From Rhizobiales bacterium IMCC20636 (lineage in GTDB: Bacteria; Pseudomonadota; Alphaproteobacteria; Rhizobiales; GCA-2746425), in NCBI GenBank assembly GCA_016865015.1, contig CP018226.1, forward strand, positions 4,433,001-4,497,000: 64,000 nt of DNA. Direction: 5' to 3'. Each line of letters starts with the position of its first letter. Within the stretch, counting starts at the first letter, position 1. Below the pieces are notes generated by a model. The model was given only the letters and a program-made list of their open reading frames with translations. It did no database searches and was not told where the DNA came from. Shown here piece by piece: positions 36,293 through 45,257 of the stretch. Position numbers and translations under genes: made by a program.

Positions 36293-37575
36293 CGCAAACC
36301 GTCCAGCTTGCCAGTGACAGCGGATGCGATGAGGGCCGCGCGGTACTCGTTGAGTAGTTGAATAGCCTTTTTCCCATCTTCCTCAACCATTGCGAGGTCG
36401 TTCAACTTTGCATCTAGATATGACGAAATATGCTTTTGGGTATCTAAGGGCGGTAAAAGAACTAATAGTTTCCCGAGCAGTGTCTGGCCCAATGACGCCC
36501 GAGTCACCAAATTCATTTCCTTGACGAAATAATCACGTAAGCTGCTATTCCGAAAATAATATTTGGAATAACCAACATCTAGAATTTCTGGATACGGGCG
36601 GCAGCGGATGAGAAATCCCGCGAACACGGCGTCGTCAATTGTTGTTTCACAAACCGAAGATATCGCGATGTCTTCAATTGTCTCGGATGTTCGCGTGAAG
36701 AATATGTCACCGCGCTTCACCGAATAAAGAAAACGATCTTTCTCAGTCGATTCAACTAACCCGCTGCCAAATTTAGGCAAGCTAATATTTTTATAAACAT
36801 CACTATAGTTGACGAAAGGAAAGCCAGAGCCAAAACTATCACCGCCAATGCTGATCCCATTTTGAAACCGCCCAAGAAACCTGAGTGGCTTGATCTTCCA
36901 TTCGTCAGGCACCTTACCGAGCCAACCTATTCCGCTGTCTTTCATGGGGGCGTTGGGGTCGAGGCCTTTTGTGACGGCCTGGGTGATCAGGGCTTGGCGT
37001 TTTTCGGCCAGCCGGTCCAGAAGCGCCCGCTTCTTTTCAATCAACCCATCAATCTGCGTTGTCTTCTCATCCAAAAAATCCGAAATCCTTTTTTGGATTT
37101 CAATTGGTGGAAGTGGGACATCAATACCGACCAATTCTCCAGCATTGATCGCCGGATAGCTCACACCAACAGAGCGGGACACTACTTCTCCTACAAATGG
37201 TTCAGACTTAGCTACCCATCCCAGAAAGGTCGCATCTACTTCATCGCCTGGTCTAATAACGCAAAAGCCTGTCGAAGCGATGAGATTAGGTGCCGCGTTT
37301 GAGACGTTCGAAATTGCCTTCAAATAAGTTCGAACTGTCGAAATCAAAATATCGTCGGACCGCACAACGCGCCGCGCACGCGAGGGAGCTTGGTCGAATT
37401 CTATCTTTTCGGTTCTCTTCAAACCGTCGGTCAATGCTACATCGGAAATCTCAATATACTCGATCTCCGTGGCTGGGTCAGTATTTTCGGATAGCACTTC
37501 ATCGTTGTAAGTCGCTACAAATTTCAACGGCTTACACTGCCAACCCCTAGGCAAATTTGAAAGAGCGCCCTTCAT
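36289..37575 (-). CDS. hsdS: Type I restriction-modification specificity subunit HsdS
   Basis: DNA-recognition subunit of 428 aa with two target-recognition domains separated by conserved helices. TRD1 is about residues 1-150. The central coiled region is LPPIEIQKRISDFLDEKTTQ and the following helix with LLDRLAEKRQALITQAVTKG. TRD2 starts near IGWLGKVPDEWKIKPLRFLG. The C-terminal conserved region is LPPLDTQKHISSYLDAKL. Two half-sites of a split recognition sequence are thus expected, but the bases cannot be predicted by eye. Start and stop overlap hsdM and orf195 by ATGA, indicating coupled translation. Confidence 0.95.
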   Translation of the reverse strand: MKGALSNLPRGWQCKPLKFVATYNDEVLSENTDPATEIEYIEISDVALTDGLKRTEKIEFDQAPSRARRVVRSDDILISTVRTYLKAISNVSNAAPNLIASTGFCVIRPGDEVDATFLGWVAKSEPFVGEVVSRSVGVSYPAINAGELVGIDVPLPPIEIQKRISDFLDEKTTQIDGLIEKKRALLDRLAEKRQALITQAVTKGLDPNAPMKDSGIGWLGKVPDEWKIKPLRFLGRFQNGISIGGDSFGSGFPFVNYSDVYKNISLPKFGSGLVESTEKDRFLYSVKRGDIFFTRTSETIEDIAISSVCETTIDDAVFAGFLIRCRPYPEILDVGYSKYYFRNSSLRDYFVKEMNLVTRASLGQTLLGKLLVLLPPLDTQKHISSYLDAKLNDLAMVEEDGKKAIQLLNEYRAALIASAVTGKLDGLR

Positions 37576-39809
37576 TGGACCAAACCTTTCAACTGATCTG
37601 CAATACTTAGTTCCAAACCTGAGATTTCTGCTTCAATCTCCGCCAATTCGCGCGGCGGCTTGTATACGTAGAAATGCCGGTTGATCGGGATTTCATAACC
37701 AATTTTGGTCTTTGAATAATCCACCCAAGCTTGCCCCACATGCGGGCGCACCTCCGCATCAATGTAATCTTCTACATACGTCCGCATGGTCGCAACAAGC
37801 GCATCGTTCGGCTTATCAGGACCAAAGAACATTGGCAGCTTCGCGCCTTTATGCGCTGCATTCTCTGACTTGCTAATCTGGTCTTTGAACCCAGGTGGCA
37901 AAATCACATCTGCTGGCAATGGAATATTCTCGGTATCGCGCAGCTCACTATCTGCCTCAGGGTTACCCTTGGCGTCTGTGCAAATCTCGGCCTTTTGGTC
38001 CCGTTCGCCCAGTGCTGCGAAGATGGCTTTTTTGATGGGCGCAGGCAGTTTTTGCCCTGCTTTCTTGGCCATGGTATTCAGGTCAGCCTCAAACACTCTT
38101 CTATCCATATAGCGGCCATTGGCGGCTAAACCCTGCAACATGGCCTTGTAGGCAGCTTGAAGCGCTTGCCCCTCCGCTTCTTCCCTCGCAATGGTGGCTG
38201 CATCTTTGCGTTTTTTGGACACAGCGATGTTGGCAAAGGCAGATTGATCATCAAGCTTGGCAATCCGCTCAGCGCTCGCTTCAAAGTTCATGCGCAAGGG
38301 CCGTTCCACCACGACCTTGAGAAAACCAAATTCATGGTTCTTGAATATGCGGGACACCGTGCGAAGTTCCATCGCCTTGGTCTTCTTGTCGACCACGACT
38401 TCAGCCGTCGCTCCGTTTTGGAATTCGCCATATAATTTTGTCAGATCACTGATCTGTTTTGCGGTGATCTCATGACGTTTGTTGTTGAGGCTTTTTGACA
38501 TGCGCTGGCAAAACAGCGTCCCGTCGATTAACTGAATGTGCCCCTTGCGGTGGGCCGACTTGCGGTTGGTCACAAGCCAGACATAGGTATAGATGCCGGT
38601 GTTGTAGAACAACTGATCCGGCAGCGCGACAATGGCATCCAGCCAGTCATTTTCGATGATCCATCGGCGGATATTTGACGGGCCAGAGCCTGCATCACCA
38701 GAAAAGAGAGGTGAGCCGTTGAATACGATGGCGATCTTGGACCCTTCGCCACCTTCGTCAGGGCTGGCGTGCATTTTGGAAATCATGTGCTGAAGGAAAA
38801 GGAATGACCCGTCATTGATCGCTGGTAGTCCAGCACCAAAACGGCCATCAAAGCCAAGTGTTTTGGCTTCCTTTTCAACATATGTTTTCTGATCTTTCCA
38901 CTCCACACCAAAAGGCGGGTTGGCCATCATGTAGTGAAACTTCTCGCCCTCGAAACCGTCAAAGGTTTTGCCATCACCAAGGGTGTCGCCCAAGCAGATG
39001 TTGTCTGTCTCTTCGTCCTTGATCAGCATATCCGAGGCACAAATTGCCCAGGACTCGTCATTATATTCCTGTCCATACAGGGCGAGGTTTGCTGCCGAAT
39101 TCTGATCCAGGATGTGCTTTTCAGATTCAGATAGCATTCCGCCAGTCCCGCAGGTTGGATCATAAATAGTGCGGAAGATGCCGGGTTTGAACACGTCCTC
39201 TTCGTCTGTGTAGATCAGGTTGGCCATCAGCTTGATGACTTCGCGTGGGGTAAAATGATCCCCTGCTTCTTCATTCGCCTGTTCGTTGAACTTCATCACA
39301 AGATGTTCGAACAGATAGCCCATTTGCAGGTTGTCGACGGTATTTGGGTGCAAGTCGACTTTAGCCATTTCCTGAACGATCTTGAATAGACGATTGCTCG
39401 AATCGAGCTTTTCGATCTGATCGCTGAACTTGAATTTTTCAAAAACAGCCCGCGCTGTATCTGAAAATCCATTGATATAGGTAACCAGATTGGGAGCGAT
39501 GTTTTCTGAATCGTCAAGCAACTTCTGAAAAGTATAAGGGCTGGTGTTGTACAAGGGCTGTGAACGGTTCGGGTCGGCCGCCTTGGTCAGCAATTTCGCC
39601 GCAGTTTTTTCATCAACGCCCCTTGCAACAAGCTCCTCATGCTTGGCAAGTACTGTGCTTTTGGTCGACTCAAGGACGCAATCGAAGCGACGCAGTACAA
39701 CGATGGGCAACATCACCAACCTGTATTGCGGGGGGCGGTATGGGCCGCGCAAGCGGTTGGCTATATCCCAGATGGTGTCCGTGAGTTGTCGGTGCTGCTG
39801 TACGTTCAT
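37572..39809 (-). CDS. hsdM: Type I restriction-modification N6-adenine methyltransferase HsdM
   Basis: Modification subunit of 745 aa, long for HsdM but usual in this subgroup. The N-terminal helical domain begins with LTDTIWDIANRLRGPYRPPQ. The SAM-binding motif is DPTCGTGGML (217-226) and the catalytic NPPF is at 297-300 in MMANPPFGVEW, so N6-adenine methylation is expected. A C-terminal extension includes a helical tail with ELAEIEAEISGLELSIADQL that probably contacts HsdS. It is the first gene of the five-gene unit. Upstream lies a relic of a different hsdM. Confidence 0.95.
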   Translation of the reverse strand: MNVQQHRQLTDTIWDIANRLRGPYRPPQYRLVMLPIVVLRRFDCVLESTKSTVLAKHEELVARGVDEKTAAKLLTKAADPNRSQPLYNTSPYTFQKLLDDSENIAPNLVTYINGFSDTARAVFEKFKFSDQIEKLDSSNRLFKIVQEMAKVDLHPNTVDNLQMGYLFEHLVMKFNEQANEEAGDHFTPREVIKLMANLIYTDEEDVFKPGIFRTIYDPTCGTGGMLSESEKHILDQNSAANLALYGQEYNDESWAICASDMLIKDEETDNICLGDTLGDGKTFDGFEGEKFHYMMANPPFGVEWKDQKTYVEKEAKTLGFDGRFGAGLPAINDGSFLFLQHMISKMHASPDEGGEGSKIAIVFNGSPLFSGDAGSGPSNIRRWIIENDWLDAIVALPDQLFYNTGIYTYVWLVTNRKSAHRKGHIQLIDGTLFCQRMSKSLNNKRHEITAKQISDLTKLYGEFQNGATAEVVVDKKTKAMELRTVSRIFKNHEFGFLKVVVERPLRMNFEASAERIAKLDDQSAFANIAVSKKRKDAATIAREEAEGQALQAAYKAMLQGLAANGRYMDRRVFEADLNTMAKKAGQKLPAPIKKAIFAALGERDQKAEICTDAKGNPEADSELRDTENIPLPADVILPPGFKDQISKSENAAHKGAKLPMFFGPDKPNDALVATMRTYVEDYIDAEVRPHVGQAWVDYSKTKIGYEIPINRHFYVYKPPRELAEIEAEISGLELSIADQLKGLVQ

Positions 39810-40330
39810 TGCTTCCCCTGAAGATCGTTGGTTCTGGCCGTATTTCTAAAAAAAAATATAGGCCCTGGTAAACCGTTCAAAAGTATTTCGTTGTTGTCGG
39901 AAATAGCCCAGCGCCCCAATCGTCGCTTCGGCCACGGCATCCAGATAGGCTAGTCCCTCGTCTGTGGGTTCATTCTTCCCCGCAGAGTATTGGCAATAGC
40001 CCAGCGCTTCTGCTCCAGCTTTTTCTTTTGATCGTCCGTCACGTACCCCCCCCGAAACACGCCTGATTCGTAACCATACAACACGGTTGAATCAGATTGC
40101 AGCATTCAATTTCTGGATTGCAGTTCTCTTGAGACCACCCTTGGAGTTGCAGTTGGGTGATTGGTTTGTTCATATGTGCCATGACCATTGTTCTGATGGA
40201 CCAAAAAGCGACGATGCTCTAACTATCAAACCGGACCAGCCCAACGCGGCTGATCAAAAGTTTGATGTCCTGTCAGCAAAAGCTGGGCCGGAAAAATGTT
40301 GACGATCTGAGGATGGGGAGGCTGACGAGC
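39810..40330. other. Junction region between RM operon and sugar-acid locus
   Basis: A 521-bp stretch without an intact gene. It contains the hsdM promoter side, a degraded hsdM-like sequence (39846-40042), an eight-C homopolymer at 40046-40053, and about 240 bp of featureless sequence leading to the dehydratase ribosome site (GGGGAGG before 40331). A 71-codon open frame at 40087-40302 has no ribosome site or recognisable motif and was not called. Confidence 0.5.
39846..40042 (-). pseudogene. Relic of a second, EcoR124-type hsdM (N-terminal fragment, frameshifted)
   Basis: From a GTG at 40042 the minus strand reads TDDQKKKLEQKRWAIANTLR then GRMN, closely resembling the start of IC-type HsdM proteins, and then hits a stop. 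In the next frame it continues EGLAYLDAVAEATIGALGYF, which resembles a segment about 50 residues further into the same family. It ends at 39848-39846. A deletion/frameshift relic of another modification gene is the simplest reading. It is unrelated in sequence to the intact hsdM start next to it. Confidence 0.55.
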
Positions 40331-41440
40331 ATGGCTATAATTGAGCGGTGTGAGATCTTGATGGTTGATCTGGTGCCAAAAGTGCGTCGGACGGATGCGA
40401 TCCAATCCTTTGACAGCCAGGAAACGCCCATCGTGCGCATCACCGATACGGATGGCGTCACGGGCACTGGCTATTCTTATACGATTGGTCAGGGCGGACC
40501 GGCGATCATGTCTTTGCTGCGCGAGACGCTGGTCCCCAGGCTGATCGGCAAAGAGGCTGAGGCGATTGAAGCAATCTGGCAGGATTTGCTGTTCTCGACC
40601 CATGCGACGGCCGTCGGCGCGATTACCTCGCTTGCCCTGGCTGCGATTGATACGGCGCTGTGGGATTTGAGGTGCCGGAAGGCAGGCCTGCCACTGTTCC
40701 AGATGCTGGGCGGTGCCAAGAATAATGTGCCCTGCTACACCACCGAGGGCGGCTGGCTGCATATTGAGACAGACGATCTGGTCAAGGACGCTCTTGACGC
40801 ACAGGCGAAGGGGTTTGCCGGGTCAAAAATCAAGATCGGTCGACCGCATTTGTCAGAGGACCGGGCACGTCTGTCCGCGGTTCGCGCGGCTGTCGGACCG
40901 GCCTATGAAATCATGGTGGATGCCAATCAGGCCTTCAGCCGGGCAGAAGCAACCCGCCGGGCGCGGATGCTGGAAGAGTTCGACATTGGATGGTTTGAAG
41001 AACCCATGCCTGCGGACAATGTTCTTGAACATGCCAGGCTGGCTGCCTCCACCTCTGTTCCCATTGCCGTGGGTGAAAGCATGTATTCCGTCAGCCAGTT
41101 CAAGGATTACCTTGTCTGCGGTGGCGCTTCGATTGTTCAGGTGGATGTGGCGCGTATCGGGGGCATTACACCGTGGATGAAGGTCGCGCATATGGCTGAA
41201 GCGTTTGGCGTGCCTGTCTGTCCGCATTTTCTGATGGAGCTGCATGCAAGCCTGGTCTGTGCCATTCCCAATGCGCCCTGGCTGGAGTATATTCCGCAGC
41301 TCGACACGATTACACAATCGGGCCTGCGTATTGAGAACGGACGGGCCTGGCCGAGCGGGGTGCCCGGACTTGGCATCGACTGGGACTGGGACGCAATTGA
41401 TCAGGCGCGGGTGGACGGGCTTTCATGGTCGACAAACTGA
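40331..41440 (+). CDS. Mandelate racemase/muconate lactonizing enzyme family dehydratase (MR subgroup)
   Basis: Enolase-superfamily enzyme of 369 aa abstracting an alpha proton of a carboxylate. The ATG at 40331 is chosen because GGGGAGG precedes it; the frame is open from 40262. The mandelate racemase-type residues are present: Lys166-x-Lys168 (KIKIGR), metal ligands Asp197, Glu223 and Glu249, and the Asp272/His299 dyad in VQVDVARIGG and CPHFLMELH. This set predicts an acid-sugar dehydratase or racemase (fuconate, rhamnonate or galactarate type). A mutarotase gene follows by 30 bp and a lactonase-type gene is nearby, giving a lactonase-then-dehydratase route for an acid sugar. The exact substrate is not determined. 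Confidence 0.9.
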   Translation: MAIIERCEILMVDLVPKVRRTDAIQSFDSQETPIVRITDTDGVTGTGYSYTIGQGGPAIMSLLRETLVPRLIGKEAEAIEAIWQDLLFSTHATAVGAITSLALAAIDTALWDLRCRKAGLPLFQMLGGAKNNVPCYTTEGGWLHIETDDLVKDALDAQAKGFAGSKIKIGRPHLSEDRARLSAVRAAVGPAYEIMVDANQAFSRAEATRRARMLEEFDIGWFEEPMPADNVLEHARLAASTSVPIAVGESMYSVSQFKDYLVCGGASIVQVDVARIGGITPWMKVAHMAEAFGVPVCPHFLMELHASLVCAIPNAPWLEYIPQLDTITQSGLRIENGRAWPSGVPGLGIDWDWDAIDQARVDGLSWSTN

Positions 41441-41470
41441 AAACAACAAGCAGAATACGGGAGTGGTGAC

Positions 41471-41800
41471 ATGCAGCGAATGGGTATGGTGATCGGCCTG
41501 AAGCCGGAGAAAGTGGCCGAATACAAGCGCCTGCATGCCGATACCTGGCCGTCTGTTCTGGAGCGCCTGACGAAAAGTCATATCCGCAATTATTCGATCT
41601 TTCTGAAAGAGCCGGAAAATCTGCTGTTCAGCTATTGGGAGTATCATGGAGATGATTTTGCAGCAGATGCTGCACGCATTGCGGAAGACCCGGAAACCGT
41701 CCGCTGGTGGACCCACACCGACCCTTGCCAGGTTCCACTGTCAACGCGCAAGGATGGTGAGTTCTGGGCGAGGATGGAGGAAGTCTTTCATCTCGACTAG
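41471..41800 (+). CDS. L-rhamnose mutarotase family protein (RhaM/YiiL-like)
   Basis: Small ferredoxin-like-fold mutarotase of 109 aa interconverting alpha and beta anomers of a 6-deoxyhexose. Motifs: EYKRLHADTWPSVLERL (catalytic His near residue 22), NYSIFLKEPENLLFSYWEY, WWTHTDPCQVPL and the WARMEEVFHLD C-terminus, all typical of the family. GGGAGTGG precedes the ATG. It is downstream of the MR-family dehydratase and convergent with the GntR gene (10 bp gap). Related proteins in L-fucose loci have the same fold, so rhamnose and fucose cannot be distinguished. Confidence 0.92.
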   Translation: MQRMGMVIGLKPEKVAEYKRLHADTWPSVLERLTKSHIRNYSIFLKEPENLLFSYWEYHGDDFAADAARIAEDPETVRWWTHTDPCQVPLSTRKDGEFWARMEEVFHLD

Positions 41801-41810
41801 ATGTGGTGCC

Positions 41811-42515
41811 TCAATAGGTCTCGAAAAACTCGGCATTGTCGCTGGTCATCAATTCGACCGACCCCCAGATAGCCTGCAGATGGGTGCGCATTTCGGCTTC
41901 GGCCTGCTCCGCATCGCCGGATCGGATTGCGTCGTAAATTGCGCCATGCTGCTGCACCATGAGGTCTGCATGACCCGGCTGGGGCAGCCCCATGAACCGC
42001 ACCCTGTCCAGTTGGCCCTTGACGGCCTGAATCACCCGCCAGGCCCGTGGCAGTGAAATGCTTTGACACAACAGCCGGTGAAACTCTTCGTCGAGCTCCA
42101 TGAATTCGCTATAGTCTTTCTGCTGCAAAGAGATTTTCTGGCGCTGAAGATTGGCTTCAATCTGCAACAGGCTGGCTACATCGATATTCTGCGCGGCGCG
42201 GCGCACAATGGCCGTTTCCAGAATGTCCCTCAGAAACTGGGCTTCCTTGATTTCATCCATTCTGATGGGAGACACCAGAGTTCCGCGTTGCGGAAAAATA
42301 TCAACAAGACCTTCTTCGGACAGCCGGATGAAAGCCTCGCGCACCGGGGTTCGGCTGACGCCCAGCTGTACGGACAATTCCTTTTCGCTGAGTGCTTCTC
42401 CCGGTTTCAATTGCAAACGCAAGATGCGTTGCCGCAAAAGCGCGTGGACCTGAACCGTGACAGGAACCCGCCGGTCAATGGTCATGGCAGCGTTGGCAGC
42501 TTTGGCTGAATTCAT
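41811..42515 (-). CDS. GntR family transcriptional regulator, FadR (FCD) subfamily
   Basis: Regulator of 234 aa. The N-terminal winged helix-turn-helix spans about 15-85 (QVHALLRQRILRLQLKPGEA then LSEKELSVQLGVSRTPVREA). The C-terminal FCD helical domain is about 90-215, with the metal/ligand His and Asp residues typical of the group (ELDEEFHRLLC and the QQHGAIYDAIRSGD motif). It is divergent from the lactonase gene. A palindrome CTACCATGGTAG 55 bp upstream of its start, and a near copy in front of the binding-protein gene at 48.4 kb, suggest it controls itself and the transporter. Confidence 0.93.
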   Translation of the reverse strand: MNSAKAANAAMTIDRRVPVTVQVHALLRQRILRLQLKPGEALSEKELSVQLGVSRTPVREAFIRLSEEGLVDIFPQRGTLVSPIRMDEIKEAQFLRDILETAIVRRAAQNIDVASLLQIEANLQRQKISLQQKDYSEFMELDEEFHRLLCQSISLPRAWRVIQAVKGQLDRVRFMGLPQPGHADLMVQQHGAIYDAIRSGDAEQAEAEMRTHLQAIWGSVELMTSDNAEFFETY

Positions 42516-42859
42516 CGAAAAGCCCTCCCGCCCACGACCCGGTCACATTGCACAATTCAGATTAACGTACTACCATGGTAGCAGGAATTTTCACCTCGTA
42601 AACCCGCATTCAGGGCCCGCGTCATGATTGCCATATCTGTCGAATCCTCCAACAAACTTGCAATTGAGCAAGACACCAGGACCAAACCGGTGGGGCATGA
42701 GGTTGTGGTGTGGGTGCGGCGCGGGAGAATTTGTGGCTCTGACATTCAGATATTCAAAGACTGGCTTTGCGCTGATCCACGAAGACCTGTCCCTAACAAT
42801 TGAAGTACAGCCAAAATTTTAAAACCCGTCGCAAGCAATCTGTGCAAAGGAGAATTTTA
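42516..42859. other. Divergent control region between GntR regulator and lactonase-type gene
   Basis: A 344-bp gap with the operator at 42570-42583 close to the regulator and the lactonase ribosome site AAAGGAG (42846-42852) at the other end. The middle 240 bp contains no convincing gene; a 64-codon frame at 42628-42822 lacks a ribosome site and motifs. Confidence 0.5.
42570..42583. promoter_or_regulatory. Putative GntR operator, site 1
   Basis: CTACCATGGTAGCA. The inner 12 bases are a perfect palindrome. It matches site 2 (48471-48484) at 13 of 14 positions. Located 55 bp upstream of the GntR start, it is well placed for autoregulation and for control of the divergent lactonase gene. Confidence 0.65.
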
Positions 42860-43696
42860 ATGCGTCTTGATGCCCATCAACATTTCTGGAACTACACGGA
42901 AAACGCAGCTGATTTTGTCTGGATGACAGATGATCTTGGCGTCTTGCAGCGTAATTTCCTCCCCACCGATCTGGCCCCATTGCTGGCGGCGGCCAATATG
43001 GATGGCTGCATTGCGGTGCAGGCCCGGGAAGTTCAGTCAGAGACCGATTATCTGCTCGAGCTGGCAGCATCAAACCCGACGATCAAGGGTGTTGTCGGGT
43101 GGGTCGATCTGTGTGCGCCGGATGTCGAGGCCCGCATTGAACCCTATTCTGACATGCCCGCCCTGAAGGGTATCCGGATGTTGATCCATGATCGGGAAGA
43201 CGCGGATTTTGCCGATAGTGCAGAGCATGCGCGCGGCGTTGCCAGCCTTGCCAAATTCGGACTGACATATGATTTGCTGTTGCGCAGCATCCACCTGCCC
43301 TCTGCCATCCGCCTGGTCGACAGCCTGCCGGATCAGCCATTTGTGGTGGATCACATTGCCAAGCCGAAAATGGATGGCAGCGACTGGGAGGCGTGGCAAT
43401 TCGGCATGCGGGAAATCGCCAAGCGGCCCAATGTGCTGTGCAAATTATCCGGCCTTGTCACCGAGGCTGACTGGTCGGCGTGGCAGGCCTCAAGCTTTAT
43501 ACCCTATCTCGATACGGTGCTGGAAGCCTTCGGACCGGACCGGCTGATGATCGGGTCGGACTGGCCGGTCTGCACTCTGGCGGCGGATTATCAGTCAACG
43601 CTGGATATTGTCACCTCATGGGCCAGCCGATTGAGCGAGCCAGAACAAGCCGCCATCATGGGCGGCACATGTGCCAGATTCTATTCGGTGAGATAG
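42860..43696 (+). CDS. Amidohydrolase family protein, L-fuconolactonase-like (COG3618)
   Basis: TIM-barrel hydrolase of 278 aa, likely opening an aldonolactone ring (fucono-, rhamnono- or similar lactone). The N-terminal metal motif DAHQHFWNY is at residues 4-12, and the C-terminal Asp is in MIGSDWPVCTLAADY. The HIAKPKMDGSDWEAW region is typical of the lactonase subgroup. AAAGGAG lies 8 bp before the ATG at 42860; the frame opens at 42800. It ends 4 bp from the convergent RbsA-type gene. With the dehydratase and mutarotase it makes a lactone-acid-keto-acid route plausible. Confidence 0.9.
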   Translation: MRLDAHQHFWNYTENAADFVWMTDDLGVLQRNFLPTDLAPLLAAANMDGCIAVQAREVQSETDYLLELAASNPTIKGVVGWVDLCAPDVEARIEPYSDMPALKGIRMLIHDREDADFADSAEHARGVASLAKFGLTYDLLLRSIHLPSAIRLVDSLPDQPFVVDHIAKPKMDGSDWEAWQFGMREIAKRPNVLCKLSGLVTEADWSAWQASSFIPYLDTVLEAFGPDRLMIGSDWPVCTLAADYQSTLDIVTSWASRLSEPEQAAIMGGTCARFYSVR

Positions 43697-43700
43697 AGCA

Positions 43701-45257
43701 TCATGAGGCTGCGGGGGCGGCCTCTTCAGCTGACATGTCTTCGCCCTGAATGAGGTTCATGATGCCCTGGCTCATGGTATCATATACTCTGGTATTGCTG
43801 ATTTCGCCGCGCACCTGATAATCATTCATCACGATGATCCGGTCTGCCAGCGCGATCATCTCCGGCATATCGCTGGTGATCAGCAGAATTGCAGTTCCCT
43901 GATCGGAGAGTTCGCGGATGAGTTCGTGCAGATAGGCTTTCGTCTTGATGTCGATGCCGACCGAAGGCTCGTCGATGATCAGAATCTGAACCTCGGCTGC
44001 GAGCCATTTGGCAACGCTGACTTTCTGCTGATTGCCGCCGGACAGATTGCCCATATTCTGGTCAAGTGACGGCGTGCGCACTTCAAGCTTGCGGATATAG
44101 GGCTCGGTGTGCTCGCGTATGGCACGATTGGTCAGCGGTGCGAACAGGTTTGCAAGCCGGCGCCAGACCGGAACGCCGACATTCTCCAGAACCGAATGCA
44201 GCAGGATCAGACCCTCGCTCTTGCGGTCCTCGCTGACATAGCCGATGCGGTATTTGCCGACAGCATCGGCCACGCTCTTGATCTCGACCTTTTTGCCGTG
44301 CAGCAGAACCGACCCGTCAGTGATCGCATATTTACCGAGGATCGCTTTGGCCAATTCACTGCGACCCGCTCCGACCAGACCGTAAAGCCCGGCGATTTCG
44401 CCTTTGTGGAGGCTGAGATCAATGCCCTTATGCCCAAGGGAGGTTGCGACATTCTTCAGCTCAAGAACGGTCTCTTCGCCGGAACGGTCGCGCGCCGACC
44501 AATCCGGGATCTGTTCGTTGCGGCCGATCATCAACCGGACGACGGCCTGCCGGTCAAGTCCGGCCAGAGGTCGGCTTTCGCAGGCATTGCGGCCATCGCG
44601 CAGCACAGTCACCTGATCACAAATTTCCTGCACTTCTTCCAGCTTGTGACTGACAAACATCAGGCTCACACCATCGCTTTTCAAGCGACGCAAGATGGCG
44701 AACAAAGTGTCGGTCTCATGCGACGTCAGGGAGGCGGTCGGCTCATCGAGCAGAAGGATTTTGGAATTCAGCGACAAGGCTTTGGCGATTTCCACCAATT
44801 GGGTCTTCGCCACACTGAGACGCGAGACCGGAAGCGATGGATCAGCATCAATCCCCAGAAGATCCAGCCATTTGCGGGCATCGCGAAACAATTGCCGGTA
44901 ATTGATCGGCCGCATCGGATGGGCGCTGAGCTTTTCCAGAAAGATGTTTTCCGCAATCGAAAAGCGTGGGATCAGATTGCGTTCCTGATGGACAACGCCA
45001 ACGCCTTTGGCAATGGCATCTCGTGTGCTGTGCGGCTCGAACACTTGGCCGTTCAAAGTCATGATGCCTGAGTCTGGCTGATGAACGCCGGTGATCACCT
45101 TGATCAAAGTTGACTTTCCGGCCCCGTTTTCACCCAGCAATGCGTGGATCGAGCCTTCCAGCAAGGTTATGCGAGCTTCGTCCAGCGCCACGACGCCCGG
45201 AAATGTCTTGGTGATATTGTCAGCGTGGAACACGGTTTTTGAAATTGTATCGCTCAT
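43701..45257 (-). CDS. Sugar ABC transporter ATP-binding protein, RbsA/MglA type (two domains)
   Basis: ATPase of 518 aa with two ABC domains, as in CUT2 sugar importers. Domain 1 has Walker A GENGAGKST (about 38-46), a signature near SRLSVAKTQLVEIAKAL and Walker B ILLLDEPTASL. Domain 2 has the usual degenerate Walker A GLVGAGRSELAKAILG, with intact LSGGNQQKVSVAKWL and ILIIDEPSVGID. It starts in an ATGA overlap with the preceding permease and is last in a four-gene operon binding protein, permease, permease, ATPase. Confidence 0.95.
   Translation of the reverse strand: MSDTISKTVFHADNITKTFPGVVALDEARITLLEGSIHALLGENGAGKSTLIKVITGVHQPDSGIMTLNGQVFEPHSTRDAIAKGVGVVHQERNLIPRFSIAENIFLEKLSAHPMRPINYRQLFRDARKWLDLLGIDADPSLPVSRLSVAKTQLVEIAKALSLNSKILLLDEPTASLTSHETDTLFAILRRLKSDGVSLMFVSHKLEEVQEICDQVTVLRDGRNACESRPLAGLDRQAVVRLMIGRNEQIPDWSARDRSGEETVLELKNVATSLGHKGIDLSLHKGEIAGLYGLVGAGRSELAKAILGKYAITDGSVLLHGKKVEIKSVADAVGKYRIGYVSEDRKSEGLILLHSVLENVGVPVWRRLANLFAPLTNRAIREHTEPYIRKLEVRTPSLDQNMGNLSGGNQQKVSVAKWLAAEVQILIIDEPSVGIDIKTKAYLHELIRELSDQGTAILLITSDMPEMIALADRIIVMNDYQVRGEISNTRVYDTMSQGIMNLIQGEDMSAEEAAPAAS

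Noticed and set aside
40087..40302. A 71-codon small gene upstream of the dehydratase
   Set aside because: No ribosome site, no motif and an unlikely composition; it overlaps the dehydratase leader.
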